This document shows, one piece after another, positions 53,616-63,644 of a stretch of DNA of 64,000 bases; positions within the stretch are counted from its first letter, which is position 1; the number at the start of each line of letters is the position of its first letter. The notes under the pieces were generated by a model. That model had not been told where the DNA came from. It made no database searches and saw only the letters and a program-made list of their open reading frames with translations. Source of the DNA: Agrobacterium vaccinii. Lineage in GTDB: Bacteria > Pseudomonadota > Alphaproteobacteria > Rhizobiales > Rhizobiaceae. The position numbers and the translations under genes were made by a program. The stretch spans positions 248,001 through 312,000 of the forward strand of contig NZ_CP054151.1 of assembly GCF_021310995.1 (NCBI RefSeq). The letters are read 5' to 3'.

Positions 53616-55599
53616 TCCGTTTTTTCGAGGCTTCTACATTAACCGCGCCATCACTTCGGTCGTCACTGTTGCCGTTCTGTGCGCGGCTATGCTGGCTTTG
53701 CTCATCTGGACCCAACCGGTCGTGCCGGGGGATGCTGACACTGCCACCAGACTTGGCGATATTCTACTGTGGAACAGCCTGCTTCCACGCTTGGTCATCG
53801 CTCTCATTGCAGGGGCGGCGCTGGGCCTGGCGGGGACATTGTTGCAGCAGGTGTTGCGCAACCCGATTGCCGATGCATCGACGCTGGGCATCGCCGCCGG
53901 TGCTGAACTCGCGCTTGTGGCAGGGCTTAGCCTGTCGCCGATGCTTGCCGGATTTTCCCGTGAGGCCGTGGCCTTTGCAGGAGGGCTTGCGGCTGTTTCC
54001 CTCGTTCTGGCTTTATCCTGGCGGCAGGCGTTCGATCCGGTCACGGTTGCGGTATCAGGCCTGATCGTCAGCATGATCACGGCTTCGCTCACCATCACGC
54101 TTATTCTGGCACGGGGCGAATATGCCTTGTCGGTCAGCATATGGGGCGCCGGTTCTCTCAGTCAGCAGGATTGGCAGGGCGTCATATCGCTCGCACCGCG
54201 CTTTTGCCTCGGTGCCCTCGCCGCATTTTTTCTGATCCGCCCGCTGAACGTGCTGGCGCTTGAAGATGCAAGCGCCAGAAGCCTGGGGCTGTCTCTGGTC
54301 TGGCTTCGCCTGGCGATCCTAATGCTGGCGGTGTGGCTGGCAGCATCGGTCACAGCCACCGTTGGTGTCATCGGCTTCTTGGGATTGGCCGCGCCTGCGG
54401 TCTCGCGGCTGTGTGGAGCGCGGACAACGAGCCAAGTCTTCGTAGCCGCTCCCTTGACTGGTGCAGCACTGCTCTTTTTGACGGATGGCACAAGCCAACT
54501 TCTGGGTAGCGGCTTTTCCGATCTGGCACCGGCGGGCGCCGCAACCGCACTGATGGGCGGGCCCATTCTGCTGTTTCTGCTGCCACGGCTGCACGCGATT
54601 GCGCCGGTGGCGGCTATCACTGGTTCGATGGAATCCCGGCTAATACGGCCTTCGTTCTGCATCATTCTCACAGCGATCATCATCGCTGCACTTGGGTTTG
54701 CGGCCTTGACGTTTGGCCCGTCGCCCACGGGCATGCGCTTTGCGTTCGGAGAAAGCCTGTGGGAACTCCTGCCCTTCCGGTTGCCGCGCATTCTGGCTGC
54801 CGGTGGCGCTGGCGCTCTTCTGGGTGCTGCGGGTTTCATCATGCAACGTGTGACGGGCAACCCGATTGCAAGCCCGGAGGTGCTGGGAGTCTCGGCTGGC
54901 GGGGGCGCAGGCCTCGCAGCTACGCTCTACATCGTCGGCTCTCCCTCGCCCACCGTCATGCTGATCGGAATGTCGCTCGGTGCGCTCACCGTGTTTTCGA
55001 TCATGATTGCGATAACCGCGAGCCGCGAACTCTCCGCCGAAAGACTGCTTCTCACCGGCATCGCCATGAGCGCGATCTCGATGGCCATCGTCACGATCGT
55101 GTTGGCGCAGGGCGATATGCGCTCCTTCATTCTGTTGATGTGGATAGCCGGGTCGACAAATCGTGCAGGCAATTTCGAGGCTTTGGCTGCGCTGATTGCC
55201 CTGGCCCTGTTTGCGGCCCCGCTTTTTATCATGAGCAGATGGCTGACGATCCTGCCGCTCGGTACGGTCGTATCGAAAAGTGTCGGCCTCGGCCTGATGT
55301 CGTCCCGGCTGGCACTTTCCATCCTTGCAGCATTGATGACGGCAGTGGCGTCTTTCCTCGTCGGCCCGCTCAGCCTCGCCGGACTGGTCGCGCCTCATCT
55401 CGCCCGATTGATCGGGTTCAGCGGCGCGCGCCATCAACTCCTGGCCTCGTTGATGATTGGTGCCGCCTTGCTGATCGGCGCTGACTGGCTGTCACGTGTC
55501 GTGATCTATCCGTACCAGGTGCCGGTCGGCGTATTCACCGCCCTCATTGGCGGCCCTTACCTGCTCTGGCTGATTGCGCGTTTGGAAAAGCGAAGCTGA
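53599..55599 (+). CDS. Iron-siderophore ABC transporter permease, FhuB-like, two fused halves
   Basis: A 666-residue permease made of two homologous FecCD-type halves of about 330 residues each, as in FhuB. Half 1 contains GAALGLAGTLLQQVLRNPIADASTLG and GFLGLAAPAVSRLCG; half 2 contains GALLGAAGFIMQRVTGNPIASPEVLG and AGLVAPHLARLIG. Around 18-20 membrane segments are expected. ATG at 53599 lies inside the binding-protein gene end; an earlier GTG-type start at 53542 is not needed. The fused form points to a hydroxamate siderophore system. Confidence 0.93.
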   Translation: MPGTVSPFFRGFYINRAITSVVTVAVLCAAMLALLIWTQPVVPGDADTATRLGDILLWNSLLPRLVIALIAGAALGLAGTLLQQVLRNPIADASTLGIAAGAELALVAGLSLSPMLAGFSREAVAFAGGLAAVSLVLALSWRQAFDPVTVAVSGLIVSMITASLTITLILARGEYALSVSIWGAGSLSQQDWQGVISLAPRFCLGALAAFFLIRPLNVLALEDASARSLGLSLVWLRLAILMLAVWLAASVTATVGVIGFLGLAAPAVSRLCGARTTSQVFVAAPLTGAALLFLTDGTSQLLGSGFSDLAPAGAATALMGGPILLFLLPRLHAIAPVAAITGSMESRLIRPSFCIILTAIIIAALGFAALTFGPSPTGMRFAFGESLWELLPFRLPRILAAGGAGALLGAAGFIMQRVTGNPIASPEVLGVSAGGGAGLAATLYIVGSPSPTVMLIGMSLGALTVFSIMIAITASRELSAERLLLTGIAMSAISMAIVTIVLAQGDMRSFILLMWIAGSTNRAGNFEALAALIALALFAAPLFIMSRWLTILPLGTVVSKSVGLGLMSSRLALSILAALMTAVASFLVGPLSLAGLVAPHLARLIGFSGARHQLLASLMIGAALLIGADWLSRVVIYPYQVPVGVFTALIGGPYLLWLIARLEKRS

Positions 55600-55710
55600 T
55601 CCGCCTCTAGCGAAAACATCGATCAGGAACGGATTGTCCCTCAACGGGTTAACCAAGGCATACACAGGTCTGAAGTGACCATGCTTTGATGACAAGATTG
55701 GGAGAAGACT

Positions 55711-56115
55711 ATGGATATTCCACAAAACACTGTAATTGCGGTGGCTGATGGCGAAAAGCTGAGCCTGTTCAGAAACGAAGGCGATGCGCAGAATGTGAAG
55801 CTGAAGGCGCTTCCTGAGGCGGACGTCGATAGTTCGAAAATCGCTTCCGGTGCGCGTCACTCCAGCAGCGCTGCCAATCCAAATGACAGCCAGCAGGAAG
55901 AGGACGGCTTCAGCGCCGGCATCGCCGATATGCTGAACAAGAAGGTTCTCGGCGGCAACATCAAAGGCCTGATCGTCATTGCTGCACCACGCACGCTGGG
56001 TGAGATGCGCAAGGGTTATCACAAGTCCCTGTCGGACGTCCTATTGGGCGAACTTGACAAGGATTTGACGGGCCATTCGATTCAGGACATCGAAAAAGCG
56101 CTCGCAGCTGCTTGA
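55711..56115 (+). CDS. Host attachment family protein (AtsE-like)
   Basis: A 134-residue protein of the family named after a protein needed for attachment of Agrobacterium to plant cells. The N-terminus NTVIAVADGEKLSLFRNEGD and the C-terminal part LIVIAAPRTLGEMRKGYHKSL are typical; the middle is a low-complexity polar linker (HSSSAANPNDSQQEEDG). The fold is related to the baeRF/eRF1-like domain, so a translation-linked role is also possible. It has its own gene unit, with a hairpin at 56126-56155 following. The attachment role is by family name only. Confidence 0.85.
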   Translation: MDIPQNTVIAVADGEKLSLFRNEGDAQNVKLKALPEADVDSSKIASGARHSSSAANPNDSQQEEDGFSAGIADMLNKKVLGGNIKGLIVIAAPRTLGEMRKGYHKSLSDVLLGELDKDLTGHSIQDIEKALAAA

Positions 56116-56125
56116 TCCAATATAT

Positions 56126-56155
56126 GACCGAGAGCGGCCATTGCCGCTCTCGGTC
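56126..56155. terminator. Perfect hairpin between convergent genes
   Basis: GACCGAGAGCGGC (56126-56138), loop CATT, GCCGCTCTCGGTC (56143-56155): a perfect 13-bp stem in the 47-bp space between the host-attachment gene and the converging UgpC-like gene. No T-run; probably a bidirectional 3'-end structure. Confidence 0.6.
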
Positions 56156-56162
56156 CGCGACA

Positions 56163-57236
<1,074 letters not shown>

Positions 57237-57249
57237 GTTCTGCTCCTGA

Positions 57250-58098
57250 TCAGGACTTGACGGCGCCAGCCGTCAGACCCGCAATGATGTGTTTCTGTGC
57301 TAGAAAGAAGACGATGATGGTGGGCAGGATCGTCATGGTGATGAAGGCAAGAACCAGCTGCCACTCGGTGCCGAATTCGCCGCGATAGACCATGATGCCG
57401 AGCGGCCATGGATATTTCGATTCCGAATTGAGCATGATGAGCGGCAGGATATAGCTGTTCCAGCTTCCCACGAAGGAGACGATGCCAACCGTTGCGATGA
57501 TGGGGCGCGAGAGCGGCATGGAAATGTACCAGAAGAATTTCAGGTATCCGCAGCCATCCACGAAAGCCGCCTGAAACAGCTCATCCGGCAGGTTTCTGAA
57601 ATAGTTGCGAAACAGCAGGATGCTCATGCCCAGCCCGAATGCCACCTGCGGCAGCACGACGCCCCAGTAGGTATCCAACAATCCCAGATCGCGGATGCGG
57701 ATGAAGAGCGGCAGGATGGCCGTGGCGGCTGGAAACATCAGTCCCAGCAGGAAGTAATTCAGCAGGAAATTGGAGCCGAAGAACTTCACATGCGCGAAGG
57801 TAAAGGCCGCCATGGCCGAAACGACGAGTGTGAGAAACACGGTGAGAACGGCAATGACCAGCGAATTGAAGATTTGCAGCCAGTAGCGCTTGCCGAAAAG
57901 AATATCGCCGTAATTGGACCATTGCCATTCTGCCGGCAGGCCGAAGGGGTTCACGCGCAGATCCCCCAGCGTCTTGAAGCCGCCCAACGCCGTTGTCAGA
58001 AGCGGCACCAGCACGATGGCAGCGATGAGGCCGAGCGATACATAAAGATAGAGCTTCGTTTGCGTGCTCACGCGGATGGATGTGGATGTATCAGTCAT
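57250..58098 (-). CDS. Sugar ABC transporter permease, UgpE/MalG-like
   Basis: A 282-residue permease with six membrane segments and EAA loop [28 protein letters not shown], ending [13 protein letters not shown] as usual for this class. ATG at 58098 overlaps the upstream permease stop by 8 bp; the frame from 58176 is unsupported. Confidence 0.92.
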   Translation of the reverse strand: MTDTSTSIRVSTQTKLYLYVSLGLIAAIVLVPLLTTALGGFKTLGDLRVNPFGLPAEWQWSNYGDILFGKRYWLQIFNSLVIAVLTVFLTLVVSAMAAFTFAHVKFFGSNFLLNYFLLGLMFPAATAILPLFIRIRDLGLLDTYWGVVLPQVAFGLGMSILLFRNYFRNLPDELFQAAFVDGCGYLKFFWYISMPLSRPIIATVGIVSFVGSWNSYILPLIMLNSESKYPWPLGIMVYRGEFGTEWQLVLAFITMTILPTIIVFFLAQKHIIAGLTAGAVKS

Positions 58099-59029
58099 GG
58101 CGCATGAAAATCCTTTTGTAACCAAAGGCGAGCGTGACGCAGATGACGAAGAGCACCACGCCGACCGCACTGCCAAGACCGACCTGCATGCGCATGACGC
58201 CGTAGGTATAAAGGAAGGTCACCATGGTTTGCGTGGAGTTGGACGGGCCGCCACCGGTGAGCGGCATGATCATATCGAAGAGCTGAAGCGAGCCGATCAC
58301 CGCAAAGAAGATGGACAGACGCACGGTGGAGCCGAGCATGGGCAGCGTGACATAGCGGAACTTCTGCCAGCCGGTGGCGCCATCGATTTCCGCGGCCTCC
58401 AGCACGTTCTTGTCGACCGATTGCAGGCCAGCGATGAACAGCATCATGTGGAAGCCGAAATATTTCCAGACGATAACGGCCAGCACCGCATAGATCGCCA
58501 CATCCTTGTCTGCCAGCACATAAGGATTGGCAAAGCCGAAGAAGTTGGAGATGGCGGCAAAAAGTCCGTAGTCGCCATCATAGACGAAGCGCCAGATCAG
58601 GCCTGCGGCGACATCTGCCAGAACATAGGGCAGGAAGAAGACGAGGCGGAAGGCGACGACGCCCGGAATTTTATGCGCCAGCATCGTTGCCAGCCAGATG
58701 GCTAGCGGGATCTGGATGCAGATCGAAATCACGATGATCAGCGCGTTGTTGATCAGTGCCTGCGAGAAGGCGGCATTGCCGAACAGCACCTGAAAGTTCT
58801 TCAGCCCGATGAAATCGGTGGGCGTGCCATAACCGTTCCAGCGATAGAGGCTGTACCACGCCGCCTCGCCCATCGGCAGGATGACGAAGAGGGTAAAGAG
58901 AAGAAGGGCGGGCGGCAGGAAGATGAGCAGCGTCAAGGCGCGATCATGGGCGACCGAGCTTTGTTTGCGCTTCAGCTTCGTCAGTGGTTTGGCCAATGCG
59001 GGTGCTGCATTGATGGAAATATTCGTCAT
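58091..59029 (-). CDS. Sugar ABC transporter permease, UgpA/MalF-like
   Basis: A 312-residue permease with an N-terminal cytoplasmic tail, six membrane segments and EAA loop AAEIDGATGWQKFRYVTLPMLGSTVRLS. Two adjacent ATG codons (59032, 59029) could serve as the start; the second is better spaced from GCGGA. It is separated from the binding-protein gene by a hairpin. Confidence 0.92.
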   Translation of the reverse strand: MTNISINAAPALAKPLTKLKRKQSSVAHDRALTLLIFLPPALLLFTLFVILPMGEAAWYSLYRWNGYGTPTDFIGLKNFQVLFGNAAFSQALINNALIIVISICIQIPLAIWLATMLAHKIPGVVAFRLVFFLPYVLADVAAGLIWRFVYDGDYGLFAAISNFFGFANPYVLADKDVAIYAVLAVIVWKYFGFHMMLFIAGLQSVDKNVLEAAEIDGATGWQKFRYVTLPMLGSTVRLSIFFAVIGSLQLFDMIMPLTGGGPSNSTQTMVTFLYTYGVMRMQVGLGSAVGVVLFVICVTLAFGYKRIFMRHD

Positions 59030-59058
59030 CATGTCCGCTTTCGGTTTCACGCGGGGCG

Positions 59059-59087
59059 AAGGACGCCGCATTCAAGCGGCGGCGTCC
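59059..59087 (-). other. RNA hairpin between the sugar-binding protein and permease genes
   Basis: AGGACGCCGC (59059-59068) pairs with GCGGCGTCCT (59078-59087) around a 9-base loop, 16 bp after the binding-protein stop. No T-run. Same position in the operon as the hairpins at 11460, 28885 and 44069. Confidence 0.6.
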
Positions 59088-59103
59088 TGTCGTTCAGGCG
59101 GGA

Positions 59104-60405
59104 TCAGCGAAGCTCGAAGGCATCCTGAATCTGCTGGGCGCCTTCTTCGGATGTCATCTGGCCCGAGACGATTTCAACGGAGACATCATTGACGACGCGG
59201 CCAACGGCTGCACCGAGCGTCTGGTCGAAGAAGTTCTGGTGCCAGGTGGACTCCGAGAGTTGCTTGGCAGAACTGGCCAATAGCGGGTTGGTTACCGCTT
59301 CGTTGGCGCCGACAGCCACCGGCAGGATCATGCCAGCCTTGGCCATCTTCTTTTCATTTTCCGTATTGGTCATGAAGGTCGCGAATTCGATGGCCTCCTT
59401 GGAGGCATTCTTCGTGACGGCCCAGCCGTTCAGACCGCCGAGCGTATCGGTTGCCTTGCCCGCACCGCCTTCGACGGCTGGAAAGGCGAAGCGACCGATA
59501 TTGTCTTGTGCAAGGCCCTTGCCGTCACCGGCATTCTTGCGCTGGTTGGCTTCGGTATTGTCGAAGCCAAGGATCATCGCGGCCTTACCATCACCGAACA
59601 CGCCGAGTGCCTGCGGCCATGTGGAGCCGAGATAGCCGGGCTGGAAGGGTTCGAGCTTGCCGAATTCCGCCAGCTGTTCACCAGCCTTAATGATGGCCGG
59701 GTCCATGAAGCCTTCGCCCTCACCCTTGCGCGCTGCATCGAACACCGCCTGCCCGCCATTGCGCATGACGAGATAGCTCCAGTAGAAATGGATCGGCCAC
59801 TTCTCACCGCCACCACCTGCAATCGGCACGATGCCCGCAGCCTTGATGGTTTTGACGGCGTTGCCCAGATCATCCCAGGACTTGATGTCATCCGCCTTCA
59901 CGCCTGCCTTGGCGAAAAGCTCCTTGTTATAGAAGAAGCTGACGAGGCTGACCTTGAATGGCACGGCCCAGACCTTGCCATCAAAGGAAAAGCCATCGAT
60001 GGCCGCAGGGTTATAAGCGTTGCGAATCTTGCCGCCATCTGCATCGAAAACCTCGGACAGGTCTTTCAGTGCGCCGGTTTTGGACTGCTCTTCCAGCACG
60101 CCACCGCCCCAGCTATAGAAGAAGTCGGGAACATCGTTGGACTGCAGCAGCGTCGGCAGCTTTGCCTTGAAAGCTTCGTTCTCAAGAAACTGCAATTGAA
60201 CATCGACATCAGGGTGCTTCGCTTCGAAATCCTTGGCAATCTCCTCCCAGACGGCCACGGCTTTCGGATCGAGTTCCACATGCATCCATTTGACCACCGT
60301 CGCGGCAGATGCCGCCGCTGTGCCTAACATGAATGTGATGGCTGTGGTTGCGGCAAAAGACATCCACTTGCCGCTCAGGCTTGCGCCTGCGTGCTTATTC
60401 GTCAT
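59104..60405 (-). CDS. Sugar ABC transporter substrate-binding protein, family 1
   Basis: A 433-residue periplasmic binding protein. The signal peptide runs to about residue 35 (FMLGTAAASAA), followed by VVKWMHVELDPKAVAVWEEIAKDFEAKHPDVDV, typical of disaccharide-binding family-1 proteins. GGEKWPIHFYWSYL and FVKVSLVSFFYNKELF-like regions follow. ATG at 60405 has GGAGG 9 bases upstream. First gene of its operon, divergent from a ROK repressor and thu-like catabolic genes, so a disaccharide or glycoside is the likely ligand. Confidence 0.92.
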   Translation of the reverse strand: MTNKHAGASLSGKWMSFAATTAITFMLGTAAASAATVVKWMHVELDPKAVAVWEEIAKDFEAKHPDVDVQLQFLENEAFKAKLPTLLQSNDVPDFFYSWGGGVLEEQSKTGALKDLSEVFDADGGKIRNAYNPAAIDGFSFDGKVWAVPFKVSLVSFFYNKELFAKAGVKADDIKSWDDLGNAVKTIKAAGIVPIAGGGGEKWPIHFYWSYLVMRNGGQAVFDAARKGEGEGFMDPAIIKAGEQLAEFGKLEPFQPGYLGSTWPQALGVFGDGKAAMILGFDNTEANQRKNAGDGKGLAQDNIGRFAFPAVEGGAGKATDTLGGLNGWAVTKNASKEAIEFATFMTNTENEKKMAKAGMILPVAVGANEAVTNPLLASSAKQLSESTWHQNFFDQTLGAAVGRVVNDVSVEIVSGQMTSEEGAQQIQDAFELR

Positions 60406-60449
60406 GATGGTAATCCTCCCGGGGACGTTCCTCACCAATTATTCCCCAA

Positions 60450-60554
60450 TGCGGATTAATTCATATAAGGACGCGCTCATTGTCAAGGCATATTGCTGAT
60501 ATTTTCAGCTTTGCGCTTGACACACCCCCATCTGACCCGGTTATTTAATCCGCA
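60450..60554. promoter_or_regulatory. Pair of inverted TGCGGATTAA sites in the divergent promoter region
   Basis: TGCGGATTAA at 60450-60459 on the plus strand and its exact reverse complement TTAATCCGCA at 60545-60554, one near each of the two divergent genes (binding protein and ROK regulator). Flanking AT-rich bases are similar. A repressor binding at both could control both directions; the ROK protein next door is the obvious candidate. Confidence 0.45.
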
Positions 60555-60604
60555 ATCCGATATAAATACCGCCTCAGACATTGGCTTGATCGCGACTGGA
60601 AATC

Positions 60605-61804
60605 ATGAAGACCGCAGACCCGGAACTGATGCGCGCGATGAATCGCCTGAACGTCCTCGATACCGTGCGTCGTCACGGGCCGATTTCACGGGTGGAAATC
60701 AGCGAAAGAACGCAGCTTTCCACGACAACCGTCTCGGCGATTACCGCCTCGCTGCTGGATGACGGGCTGATTCTGTCGCGGCATCTGGGTGATATAAGGA
60801 CGGAAGGCGCGCGTGGCCGACCCCGGGTGATGCTGGAACTCAACCCGGATGCGGCGCGTGTGGTGGGTGCGAAGATCGCGGCGAGCCGCATGGTGTTCGT
60901 GGTCACGGATTTCTGCGGCAATGTGCTTTCCACGCTTGCGCTTCCCATCCGCATCGACCGTCAGCCGATTGGTGTGATCGCTGATCTGATCGAGGATGGG
61001 GTGCGGCGCTGCGTGGTGGATGCCGGGCTTTCGCTGGAAGATGTCGATATGGTCTGCCTCGGCCTGCCGGGCGTGATCGAGCATCGGACGGGGAAAATTC
61101 GCTCCAGCCCCGTGCTGCGTGAAGTGAATATCGATTTCGCCGATGAGATGACGGCGCGTTTCGGCACGCCGACCATCATCGAAAGCGATGCCCATGCCGT
61201 GACGCTCGGCCACCACTGGTTCGGCAAGGCGCGCGACCTGGAAGACATGGTGCTGATTTCGCTGGAGCAGACTTTGGGCCTAGGTGTGCTGCACCGGAAC
61301 GATCTGTTTCGCGGTGCCGGTGGCCTCAGCCACAATCTCGGCGATCTTGTGCTGGTTGCCAGCCCGGAAGGGACCGTACGGCTTGCCAGCCAGGCGGGTG
61401 AGAATGCCATTCTTGGCTCAAGGCCTGCTGATGGACGCTTTGCGGAAGCCATTCGTCTTGGCCGGGGCATGCAGCACGCCCAAACGCTGGTGCTGGCGCA
61501 GGACAACGACCTCATTGCTGCCGCCGAGCGTGCGGGGGCGGCTATCGGGCTGACACTGGCCAATATCGTCACGCTGTTTGCGCCGCCACGGGTCATCATC
61601 GTCGGGTCCAGTCTTGAGCTTGGCGCGCCGTTCATCGACAGCATCCGCACTGCCTACGAGGCCTCCGTGCCGCCGTCCCTGCAAGGCGTGGCGGAACTGG
61701 TTTTCGACAAATCGAGCGACGAATTGTGGGCGCAGGGCGCTGCTGCCGTCGCGCTCTACGAGCTTTACGAATCGCCTTGGAACACCACGGGTCCGGCTCT
61801 CTGA
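60605..61804 (+). CDS. ROK-family transcriptional regulator (NagC/Mlc/XylR-like)
   Basis: A 399-residue repressor-type protein. The winged helix-turn-helix is at about 12-65 (NVLDTVRRHGPISRVEISERTQLSTTTVSAITASLLDDGL); the ROK sugar-binding domain follows. The Cys-rich zinc motif expected after GHxxxD-like residues in many ROK proteins is missing: the region reads GGLSHNLGDLVLVASPEG, so a zinc-independent form is likely. It is divergent from the importer operon and heads the catabolic genes, and probably represses both through the TGCGGATTAA sites. Confidence 0.92.
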   Translation: MKTADPELMRAMNRLNVLDTVRRHGPISRVEISERTQLSTTTVSAITASLLDDGLILSRHLGDIRTEGARGRPRVMLELNPDAARVVGAKIAASRMVFVVTDFCGNVLSTLALPIRIDRQPIGVIADLIEDGVRRCVVDAGLSLEDVDMVCLGLPGVIEHRTGKIRSSPVLREVNIDFADEMTARFGTPTIIESDAHAVTLGHHWFGKARDLEDMVLISLEQTLGLGVLHRNDLFRGAGGLSHNLGDLVLVASPEGTVRLASQAGENAILGSRPADGRFAEAIRLGRGMQHAQTLVLAQDNDLIAAAERAGAAIGLTLANIVTLFAPPRVIIVGSSLELGAPFIDSIRTAYEASVPPSLQGVAELVFDKSSDELWAQGAAAVALYELYESPWNTTGPAL

Positions 61805-61841
61805 GGAGGGAGCGGGTTCACATCATGACGGGAGAGAGAAT

Positions 61842-62942
61842 ATGAAGAAAGTCGGCATTGGCATCATCGGATGCGGCAATATTTCCGGCGCTTATCTGAA
61901 AGCGATGGCATCCTTTCCCATTCTCGACATTCGCGGCGTGGCCGACATGAATGCTGATATGGCCAGGGCAAAGGCAGAGGAATTCAACCTGACGGCGCGG
62001 ACGGTCGATGAGCTGCTTTCCGACCCGGACATCGAGATCATCGTCAATCTGACGATCCCCAAGGCTCATGTCGAGGTGGCCTTGCGCGCGCTGGAAGCGG
62101 GCAAGCACACCTATTCCGAAAAGCCGCTCGGCATCAATTTCGCGGAGGGCAAGAAGCTCGCCGAAGCGGCAAAAACCAAGAACCTGCGCATCGGTGCGGC
62201 ACCCGATACTTTCCTCGGTGGCGGCCACCAGACGGCGCGCACGCTGATCGACCAGGGTGTTCTCGGAATGCCCGTTGGGGGAACAGCCACTTTCATGTGC
62301 CCCGGCCATGAGCGCTGGCATCCCAACCCCGCCTTCTATTACGAGGTTGGCGGCGGGCCGATGCTGGATATGGGTCCCTATTACATCACCGATCTCGTCA
62401 ATCTGTTCGGTCCGGTCGCGAAGGTCGCGGGCTTTGCTTTCTCGCCACGAACGGAGAGGCTGATTACCAGCGAACCACGCAATGGCGAAAAGATTCCGGT
62501 GCAGATTGCCACCCATGTTGCAGGCGCATTGGCATTCAAGAACGGCGCCGTCGTGCAGGTGGGTATGAGCTTCGATGTGGCCGGACACAAGCATGTGCCA
62601 CTGGAACTCTATGGCACCGAAGGCACGCTTATTGTGCCCGACCCCAACCATTTTGGCGGAGACGTGCAGCTTCTGAAAAAGGGCGGCCAGTTCGAAGATC
62701 AGGATTTGTCATCGCCCTATGCGGATGGCAATTACCGCTCCATCGGTGTGGCTGATATGGCCCACGCCATCCGCTCCAACCGGCAGCACCGCGCCAATGG
62801 CGATCTTGCCTTGCACGTGCTGGAGGTGATGGAAGCGTTCCAGACCGCATCCGACACCGGCACGACCGTCACCATCACCACTGCCGTCGACCGTCCAGCA
62901 CCGCTGGCGGAATCGCTGGTCAACAGCCAGATCGGCAAATAA
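61842..62942 (+). CDS. Gfo/Idh/MocA-family NAD(P)-dependent sugar oxidoreductase
   Basis: A 366-residue oxidoreductase. N-terminal Rossmann fold GIIGCGNISGAYL at residues 7-19, the family motif EKPLGINFAEG near 95-105 with the catalytic Lys, and GPMLDMGPYYITDLVNLFGP near 180 (Asp/Tyr of the active site). It oxidises a sugar or glycoside hydroxyl, often at C3. Start 61842 follows GGAGAGAGAAT; longer frames back to 61578 are out of phase with the ROK gene and rejected. Followed after 17 bp by the ThuA-like gene, the usual partner in 3-keto-glycoside metabolism. Confidence 0.92.
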   Translation: MKKVGIGIIGCGNISGAYLKAMASFPILDIRGVADMNADMARAKAEEFNLTARTVDELLSDPDIEIIVNLTIPKAHVEVALRALEAGKHTYSEKPLGINFAEGKKLAEAAKTKNLRIGAAPDTFLGGGHQTARTLIDQGVLGMPVGGTATFMCPGHERWHPNPAFYYEVGGGPMLDMGPYYITDLVNLFGPVAKVAGFAFSPRTERLITSEPRNGEKIPVQIATHVAGALAFKNGAVVQVGMSFDVAGHKHVPLELYGTEGTLIVPDPNHFGGDVQLLKKGGQFEDQDLSSPYADGNYRSIGVADMAHAIRSNRQHRANGDLALHVLEVMEAFQTASDTGTTVTITTAVDRPAPLAESLVNSQIGK

Positions 62943-62959
62943 TTTCAAGGAGGAATGAA

Positions 62960-63601
<642 letters not shown>

Positions 63602-63644
63602 CGAAATCGGGACGGAAGATACCCGTCCCATACTGGGAGGTATC

